Part shown: positions 58,785-64,000 of the stretch, one piece after another
Numbering within the stretch: the first letter of the stretch is position 1
Layout: every line of letters starts with the position of its first letter
Assembly (NCBI GenBank): GCA_045120955.1
Contig: JBGVFH010000044.1
Coordinates: forward strand, 1 to 64,000
DNA: 64,000 bases
DNA from: JAZMZS01 sp045120955
GTDB taxonomy: Bacteria > Bacillota > Clostridia > Oscillospirales > CAG-272
Reading direction: 5' to 3'
Program-made: the position numbers and the translations under genes
The notes under the pieces: model-generated
Told to the model about the DNA's origin: nothing
What the model saw: only the letters and a program-made list of their open reading frames with translations
The model's database searches: none

Positions 58785-59113
58785 AAAAAGGGGATGTAAA
58801 AAAGCCCGGACCGCAAAAAAGAGAAGAAAAGCATTGAAAACACAAGGGTTTCAATGCTTTGAGCGAGATATTGATCACAACCAAAATAAGGTAAGGCGGG
58901 GCGTAATTACGCAATTTCCTATACAAAAGCAACAAAAAACCAAGGACATCAGCTTGAATGCCCTTGGCTTTTTGTTAGAGTTGCACATAGTGTTCAGAAT
59001 TTATTAATGCTATGAGACAGCCCTTGTTACATATAAAATTCGAAAGATTTGCCGAAACGATCAAAGCACAGTCGTCGATAATGCGGATGCGATATATCGG
59101 CAGGAACTTGTTA
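58785..59113. other. Intergenic region with hairpins and repeat fragment
   Basis: No gene seen. Contains AAAGCATTGAAA / TTTCAATGCTTT (58829-58862), the partial dispersed repeat (58898-58925) and CCAAGG / CCTTGG followed by CTTTTTG (58940-58975), a probable terminator for the radical SAM gene. 58985-59113 holds nothing recognisable. Confidence 0.6.
58893..58928 (-). repeat. Dispersed intergenic repeat, copy 3 (partial)
   Basis: Minus strand TATAGGAAATTGCGTAATTA then CGCCCCGCC, nearly identical to the 5' part of the copy at 63145-63230; the rest is absent. Confidence 0.75.
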
Positions 59114-60004
59114 TCAGTCGTTTCTCTTATATACGTCGGCAACGTCGCTGATTATCACAAAAGCGTTGGGGTCGATTGCCTGGACTATGCTTCTCATGCG
59201 GGATATCTGAAAACGGTTGACAATAAAATATATAATAGTCTTGTCCTTGCTTGAGTATCCTCCTGTCGCATTTATCTTCGTTGTACCGCACTCGAATGCT
59301 TGCATCAGAGCATCTGCTATCTCTTCCTTGTCGGTCACGATCATGACCGACTTTGAGCGGTCGATACCTTCTACGATAAAATCGACAGTTTTCAGTGCGG
59401 CGGCATATGTAACAATGGAATAGAGCGGCAATATCCAGCTGTGAAGAGCAAATCCGCATATGATGTACAAAATGACATTGTACAGCATAACAAATGTACC
59501 GACGGTTAAATTCAGCTTTTTTGCAAAGATGACTGCCATTACATCAACGCCGTCTATTGCTCCGCCGCTGCGTATGGTAAGTCCGCTTCCAATACCTGAG
59601 ATAACACCGCCGAACAAGGCGCACAGCAATAGATCCTCTCCTGCCAAAGGAGAGGCGATGCTTACGTCGATGGGCAGTACATCGGTGATGAGCCAAGCAC
59701 CGACAGAGTAAACGATAACTGCAAAGATCGAATATACGGTAAAGCATATCCCCTGCTTTTTGAGACCGTACAGAAACAAAGGAACGTTCAGAACAAGCAG
59801 CAGCAGGGAAAGGGTGATATATTCGGGGGTGAGCTGTGAGAGTAGCATACTCGTTCCGGAGATACCGCTGTCATAGAGCTTTACGGGTGTCAAAAAGACT
59901 GTTATACCAAAGGCGTTTATTGATCCTGCTATAAACAAAATGATAAATTTTTTAAGTTCGAGCTGTTTTAGCTCGTCCAAAATGTTTGCATTTTTACTTT
60001 TCAA
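59114..60004 (-). CDS. YitT family membrane protein
   Basis: About 296 residues. Five or six membrane helices followed by a C-terminal cytoplasmic DUF2179 domain (about 215-296: SKSVMIVTDKEEIADALMQA, TKINATGGYSSKDKTIIYFI). Family blocks GSINAFGITVFLTPVKLYDS, GGVISGIGSGLTIRSGGAID. Function not established; suspected transporter. Start chosen as TTG at 60004 since AGGAGATG lies 9 bp upstream; no ATG fits (an in-frame ATG at 60043 has no ribosome site). Confidence 0.88.
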   Translation of the reverse strand: MKSKNANILDELKQLELKKFIILFIAGSINAFGITVFLTPVKLYDSGISGTSMLLSQLTPEYITLSLLLLVLNVPLFLYGLKKQGICFTVYSIFAVIVYSVGAWLITDVLPIDVSIASPLAGEDLLLCALFGGVISGIGSGLTIRSGGAIDGVDVMAVIFAKKLNLTVGTFVMLYNVILYIICGFALHSWILPLYSIVTYAAALKTVDFIVEGIDRSKSVMIVTDKEEIADALMQAFECGTTKINATGGYSSKDKTIIYFIVNRFQISRMRSIVQAIDPNAFVIISDVADVYKRND

Positions 60005-60342
60005 ACCGATACATCTCCTTTTCTGCTGTGCCTGCAACGGCATATATGTATATTATACCATAAAACAGAAGAATTGTACATAGTTAAAAACTCGAAAAAT
60101 ATTTCTGTGTCACGATTTATTTGTTGTATGTTTTATTGGTCGAAGGCATATTTCGTGATAACGGACGTATTATTTTGGCGGTTTTTGACCGATGGGAGAC
60201 GGAGATGTCTTTGAATACAGCGAAAATCTCTACGCAATAAAAAACCGTTGTTATAAACACTTGATTTTTTATTAAATTTATAGTATAATTAACAATCAAA
60301 GCTTATGATCGTATGCTTATAAAAGTGAAGAAGGGCGGTGGA
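60005..60342. other. Divergent intergenic region, YitT and coaX
   Basis: Holds an ATTATA (minus TATAAT) at 60052-60057 for YitT and the coaX promoter at 60261-60289. Nothing else recognised in 60060-60255. Confidence 0.6.
60261..60289 (+). promoter_or_regulatory. Promoter of coaX
   Basis: TTGATT (60261-60266), 17 bp, TATAAT (60284-60289). Confidence 0.75.
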
Positions 60343-61113
60343 ATGATGCTTCTTTGTGTAGATGTCGGAAACTCGGAGGTTACGCTCGGCGGGTTTGAAA
60401 ACGGGACCCCGGTATTTGTTGCCCGAATAGCTACAGATTCCGCAAAAACCGAGGATGAATATGCAATGAAGATCGAAGGCGTCTTGACATTGCATTCCGT
60501 CGATAAAACACAGATAAAAGGAGCAATTATTTCATCGGTCGTGCCGCAGCTGAACTCCGTGTTAAAAAGAGCACTGAGATTTCTGTTTTGTGTGGAGCCT
60601 TTGATGGTCGGCCCCGGCATTAAAACGGGTATAGGAATTCAATGTGATACACCGTCGTCGGTCGGAGCAGACCTTATAGCCGCATCGGTCGCTGCACATT
60701 ATATCTACGGCAGTCCTTCTCTGATAATAGACATCGGAACTGCTACCAAAATGACGGTGGTGAGCGAAAAGGGGGCTTTTATCGGAACTTCGATAATTCC
60801 CGGTGTTATAATGGGGCTCAACGCACTTGCGGAAGGCACGGCACAGCTTCCAAAGATAAGCCTTGAAGTGCCAAATTCGATTATTGCAAAAAACACGGCA
60901 GATTGTATGCGCTCGGGAGTTATCTTCGGAAATGCCAGCATGATAGATGGGATGATAGACCGCATAAACGAGGAATTCGGAGAAGAGCTAAAGGTTTATG
61001 CTACGGGAGGTATGGCTTCTTTTATAATTCCGTTCTGTAAACACAGTATGATTATCGACGAGCAGCTCGTACTAAAGGGGCTTAATATCTTATATCAAAA
61101 AAACAAGGTATAG
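60343..61113 (+). CDS. coaX: Type III pantothenate kinase
   Basis: 256 residues (ATG 60343 or 60346; both near GGGCGGTGG). Phosphorylates pantothenate, first step of coenzyme A synthesis; ASKHA fold. Blocks: LLCVDVGNSEVTLGGFENG (phosphate loop), GPGIKTGIGIQCDTPSSVGA, SLIIDIGTATKMTVVSEKGA, GTSIIPGVIMGLNALAEGTA and VYATGGMASFI. Followed at 105 bp by an ECF S-component, a likely pantothenate uptake partner. Confidence 0.95.
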   Translation: MMLLCVDVGNSEVTLGGFENGTPVFVARIATDSAKTEDEYAMKIEGVLTLHSVDKTQIKGAIISSVVPQLNSVLKRALRFLFCVEPLMVGPGIKTGIGIQCDTPSSVGADLIAASVAAHYIYGSPSLIIDIGTATKMTVVSEKGAFIGTSIIPGVIMGLNALAEGTAQLPKISLEVPNSIIAKNTADCMRSGVIFGNASMIDGMIDRINEEFGEELKVYATGGMASFIIPFCKHSMIIDEQLVLKGLNILYQKNKV

Positions 61114-61218
61114 CTTTAATATATAATTTAATATTCTGTTGTGTATTACTGCGAAAGCAGATAATATAAATTTATTATGCGTTGTACCGCTCAGTCGGAC
61201 GACAGCAAGGAGGAATTT

Positions 61219-61806
61219 ATGCAAACAACAAACAAAAAACACATGTCAACCGGGACCTTAGTGCTTGCGGCGATTTTGACTGCACTCGTGATTGTACTGC
61301 AATTCATGGGTCAGTTTATCCGCTTAGGACCTTTCGCGATCTCGCTTGTGCTGATACCGATAGTTATCGGTGCGGCGACCTGCGGTCCGAAAATAAGTAC
61401 ATGGCTTGGATTCATTTTCGGTGTAGTAGTTCTGATAACAGATGCCGGGGCTTTTTTGGCGGTCAGTGTTGCGGGAACTGTAATTACCGTGCTTGTAAAA
61501 GGAGCGGCTTGCGGACTTGCGGCAGGTGTTGTGTACAAGCTTGTTGAGAAGAAAAACCGTTATGCAGCAGTGGTTGCTTCGGCAATAGTATGTCCCATAG
61601 TAAATACGGGAGTATTCTTGCTCGGATGCGTTCTCTTTTTCTTCGAAACCATAAAAGCATGGGGATTGGCAGCCGGATTTGACGGCGCAATTCAATATAT
61701 GTTCTTGGGACTTGCGGGAGGAAACTTCCTGTTTGAGCTTGCAACAAATATTGTTCTCAGCCCCGTTATTGTTCGTGTTTTGAACATAAGAAATCATAAA
61801 AAATGA
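61219..61806 (+). CDS. ECF transporter S-component, probably pantothenate-specific
   Basis: 195 residues, about six hydrophobic segments: TLVLAAILTALVIVLQFMGQ, LVLIPIVIGAATCGPKISTW, LGFIFGVVVLITDAGAFLAV, VASAIVCPIVNTGVFLLGCV, GNFLFELATNIVLSPVIVRV. Length and pattern fit substrate-binding S-components of energy-coupling factor transporters. ATG 61219 follows AAGGAGG. Pantothenate as substrate is inferred solely from the adjacent coaX. Terminator downstream. Confidence 0.85.
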   Translation: MQTTNKKHMSTGTLVLAAILTALVIVLQFMGQFIRLGPFAISLVLIPIVIGAATCGPKISTWLGFIFGVVVLITDAGAFLAVSVAGTVITVLVKGAACGLAAGVVYKLVEKKNRYAAVVASAIVCPIVNTGVFLLGCVLFFFETIKAWGLAAGFDGAIQYMFLGLAGGNFLFELATNIVLSPVIVRVLNIRNHKK

Positions 61807-61876
61807 TCGGCATAATATATGCGGCATTTGTGCTCGCATCGAAAAAATAAAAAGCCAATCGCAATACATAATAAAG

Positions 61877-61922
61877 AAATCAAGCGGCTCCGAAACAGAT
61901 GCGGAGCCGCTTGATTTCTTTA
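61877..61922 (+). terminator. Terminator after the S-component gene
   Basis: AAATCAAGCGGCTCCG / CGGAGCCGCTTGATTT, then CTTTA; 16-bp stem. Confidence 0.9.
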
Positions 61923-62042
61923 TGATTGATATGTATAATACTTGCTTTTGCTTTAAGACTGCTTACTCAAATTTCCAAAGCCGCCGTTTTGTATTCTTTG
62001 CTATCGTAGCAATACCGAGCGCCTTCGACTTTTTTGTATGTA

Positions 62043-62975
62043 TTATTTATATAAGGCGTTATATATTTTGATGAATTTCTCATCACGGTCTTGCAGGGCT
62101 TTGGCATCCTTGCCGTCTGAGTAATCGTAAAAGCCTTTTCCGCTTTTAACACCAAAGTTTCCGTTTTTATATAGATCGTCCATCAGCTTTTGCACATCGG
62201 TCGTGTTGCACAACTCCTTGTTAAGGTAAGAGGCAATATGATGAAAAGTGTCGATACCGCCGAAATCGACGACCTCAAACGGGCCGAACGCCGCATATCT
62301 GAAGCCGAGACCGTATTTCATGCAGGCATCCACGTCGGGTATGTCTGCGATGCCGTCTTCTACGATAGAAATACATTCACGGACAATGGCAAGCTGTATG
62401 CGGTTGAGAATAAAGCCGGGAACATCCTTTTTGCACACGGCTGTTTTCTTGCCGATCTTGTGAGCAAGCTCAATAACTGCTTCGGTGCTTGCATCGTCCG
62501 TTTCGCTTCCGCGAATTATTTCGATACATGGTATCAGATGCGCCGGATTCATCCAGTGCATACCGAGAAAACGGTTCTTGCCAACAATGTCTGCGGCAAT
62601 ACTGTCTATTGGGAGTCCCGATGTGTTGGTTGTCAGGATAGTCTCGGGTCTGACCATGCGGGACAGCCTTGCCCAAAAATCCTGCTTTATGTCGAGCTTT
62701 TCAATGATGCTTTCTACGATGATATCACAGTCCGCAAGTACCTCCAATTCGCTTGTGAAGCAAAGAGACTGTAGTATTCTCTCGGACTCTTGCGCTGTCA
62801 CCTCACCCGTTTCTGTCTGTGTCTTCTGGTTTAGCTCTACAAGATTTTTTCCCTTTTCAAGTGCGCTTTCAAACGCATCGTAAACAACGACCTCATATCC
62901 GTATTTTGCAAAGATCTGAGACATGCTGGCGCCCATCAAACCTGCACCTGCAATTCCTATTTTTTTAAACTCCAT
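62043..62975 (-). CDS. 3-hydroxyacyl-CoA (3-hydroxybutyryl-CoA) dehydrogenase
   Basis: 310 residues. NAD(P)-dependent oxidoreductase interconverting 3-hydroxyacyl-CoA and acetoacetyl-type CoA. Dinucleotide motif KIGIAGAGLMGASMSQIFAK, VVYDAFESALEKG; VESIIEKLDIKQDFWARLS, NTSGLPIDSIAADI, GMHWMNPAHLIPCIEIIRGS (catalytic His), VPGFILNRIQLAIVRECISI (Asn) and GLGFRYAAFGPFEVVDFGG. Butyrate/butanol or fatty-acid type metabolism expected, but no thl, crt or bcd genes are next to it. ATG after GGGAGGAATACC. Confidence 0.92.
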   Translation of the reverse strand: MEFKKIGIAGAGLMGASMSQIFAKYGYEVVVYDAFESALEKGKNLVELNQKTQTETGEVTAQESERILQSLCFTSELEVLADCDIIVESIIEKLDIKQDFWARLSRMVRPETILTTNTSGLPIDSIAADIVGKNRFLGMHWMNPAHLIPCIEIIRGSETDDASTEAVIELAHKIGKKTAVCKKDVPGFILNRIQLAIVRECISIVEDGIADIPDVDACMKYGLGFRYAAFGPFEVVDFGGIDTFHHIASYLNKELCNTTDVQKLMDDLYKNGNFGVKSGKGFYDYSDGKDAKALQDRDEKFIKIYNALYK

Positions 62976-63120
62976 GGTATTCCTCCCAAAAAAACAGTAT
63001 AAAAGTTATCTATATTATTACAGATAAACATCGCAAAGTAAATGTATTATTGGGAATGTTTATATATTTGGGAACGGTTTTTTGCGTCTGCTTCATGTTG
63101 GTATTTTATCATACTCATCC

Positions 63121-63145
63121 ATGCCGTGCAAGCGGCATTTTTTTG
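63121..63145 (+). terminator. Terminator-like hairpin upstream of repeat copy 4
   Basis: ATGCCG-tgcaag-CGGCAT then TTTTTTT. No + strand gene ends nearby. Confidence 0.65.
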
Positions 63146-63230
63146 TTGCATAGGAAAATGCGTAATTACGCCCCGCCGTTTGGTTGAGTTAAAGATAATC
63201 CAAAGATATAATAGGCGGGAGGATGGGGTG
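63145..63230 (+). repeat. Dispersed intergenic repeat, copy 4
   Basis: GTTGCATAGGAAAATGCGTA, ATTACGCCCCGCC, GTTTGGTTGAGTTAAAG, ATAATAGGCGGGAGGATGGG. High identity to 31027-31110 over about 80 bp; lacks the terminator hairpin. Confidence 0.85.
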
Positions 63231-63237
63231 GATTTCG

Positions 63238-63892
63238 TTTCAATGTCGGAGAACTTCGGCTATCATGCCCCCGCAACTCCGGACGGAAGAGAAGAACTGA
63301 TACAAACAGTATAACGAATAGGGCGAAAAACAGTTCACAAAAATATAAATTCGGAGCATTTATCTATTGAAAAGTAAGGCGTTATGTTGTATATTAAGGT
63401 TACAAAAACAAAAAACGGATGCGGCGGCATATACCGTATGGGAACCTTCTCAATAGACTGGCGTATAAAGACGGGCGCACTTTTGGGAGCATCCGCTGAC
63501 GGAAGACTTACAAAAACGCCGATCTCCAAAAACATAAGTGCGGACATTGCCCGTGACAGAGAGTGCATTACAGCTCACATCATGTCAGCGCTGAAGCTCA
63601 ACTACGAGGATATGCCGAACGGTACGGTGCTCGATATCGTAATTCACAGCTCGGCAATTTCCGGTGAGGACGGAATGGATGCATTTGTGGCTACGCTTGA
63701 CACATTTATGAAGGGCGGCGGCCTTGCTATTCAGTATAACTTCTCAATCCTGATGTGTTGCGCCGTGCTCAGGAGCATCCGGAGGAATATTCAACTCTGC
63801 AGATACGTCTTTGCGGCCGGAATGTGCTATTTGTCAATTTGTCAAAGCAAGAACAGGATGAGTTTATATCGCAGTCTGAAGCATCTGCGTGA
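63238..63892 (+). pseudogene. Decayed glycyl-radical enzyme, C-terminal remnant
   Basis: The frame from 63384 reads NGCGGIYRMGTFSIDWR, TPISKNISADIARDRECITA, VIHSSAISGEDGMDAFV and aligns with residues ~545-655 of the intact enzyme at 47128-49230. After QYNFS near 63745 one base is missing; the next frame (63746-63892) restores NPDVLRRAQEHPEEY, the glycyl loop RLCGRNVLFVNL and KQEQDEF to a stop at 63890-63892. The N-terminal ~545 residues are lost. A separate fragment NFGYHAPATPDGREE (about 63247-63291) may come from another copy. It is followed by an activase start. Confidence 0.85.
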
Positions 63893-63919
63893 TGACGGGT
63901 GAAAAGGATAGAAGTTATA

Positions 63920-64000
63920 ATGAGTGGGGAAAAGGGAAGAATATTTGCAATAAAACGGTTTGCTGTGCATGACGGAGACGGAATACGTACGACGGTGTTT
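63920..64000 (+). CDS. Glycyl-radical activating enzyme, partial (runs off window)
   Basis: First 27 codons only: the visible IFAIKRFAVHDGDGIRTTVF is the N-terminal signature of PflA-type activases and matches the intact activase at 46231-47106 (DIKRFAVHDGKGIRTTVF). ATG at 63920, weak upstream ribosome site AGGATAGAAG. The radical SAM cluster would lie beyond the window. It is the partner of the decayed upstream enzyme. Confidence 0.85.
   Translation, partial: MSGEKGRIFAIKRFAVHDGDGIRTTVF

Noticed and set aside
60117..60299. 60-codon minus-strand frame between YitT and coaX
   Set aside because: No ribosome site, overlaps the coaX promoter, no motif.
61114..61218. Riboswitch before the ECF S-component
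   Set aside because: No recognisable conserved core or terminator pairing; short AT-rich spacer.

Overview
The window looks like chromosomal DNA of a Gram-positive, probably gut-associated member of the Clostridia (Oscillospirales/Ruminococcaceae-like). Evidence: moderate GC, strong AGGAGG-type ribosome sites, sigma-A promoters (TTGACA-17-TATAAT), the Firmicutes order hrcA-grpE-dnaK-dnaJ-prmA-rsmE with a CIRCE operator, the rpsF-ssb-rpsR operon, type III pantothenate kinase, ECF-type vitamin transporters, a class B sortase, and glycyl-radical enzymes that imply strict anaerobiosis. The family-level assignment is inference.

Layout. 0-7 kb: rpsI, a MazG-like pyrophosphohydrolase, a decayed reading frame, two tandemly duplicated lipoprotein genes and an ABC exporter. 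7-11 kb: sortase B, then lipid kinase, diacylglycerol glycosyltransferase and PAP2 phosphatase. 11-16.8 kb: a GH5-like hydrolase with a divergent AraC regulator, a secreted SGNH esterase, and rpsF-ssb-rpsR. 17-22 kb: a DUF5662 protein, a two-component system, a PlsC / acyl carrier protein / patatin / CrtO-like acyltransferase cluster, and an HPr-like protein without the phosphoacceptor histidine. 22.4-31 kb: a secreted beta-helix protein and an exopolysaccharide operon (Wzy, Wzz-like, two glycosyltransferases, flippase). 31-39 kb: the heat-shock operon plus rRNA/ribosomal protein methyltransferases and an MBL hydrolase. 39.6-46 kb: a 1790-residue surface adhesin cotranscribed with a TetR regulator, under a promoter with a built-in operator and a leader made almost entirely of hairpins. 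46-50 kb: a glycyl-radical enzyme with its activase and a divergent AraC regulator. 50-57 kb: a deleted IS3-type element, a zinc-ribbon membrane protein, an FkbM methyltransferase, HIT protein, aspartokinase, DUF1015 protein, and a TPP riboswitch with thiT. 57-64 kb: tRNA-Leu with a duplicated 3' end and a hairpin array, a radical SAM/SPASM protein, YitT, coaX with an ECF S-component, a 3-hydroxyacyl-CoA dehydrogenase, and a decayed second glycyl-radical locus running off the window.

Most unusual content: (1) two different arrays of contiguous small hairpins (45.83-46.01 kb and 57.56-57.72 kb), the first inside the leader of a TetR-adhesin operon; (2) a dispersed intergenic repeat family present at 15.4, 31.0, 58.9 and 63.1 kb, two copies ending in a terminator; (3) a four-gene acyl-lipid cluster with its own acyl carrier protein; (4) tandem lipoproteins with a conserved Cys/His motif next to a fused-half ABC permease; (5) a tRNA-end-bounded structured element. 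No CRISPR array, rRNA or intact transposon was seen.
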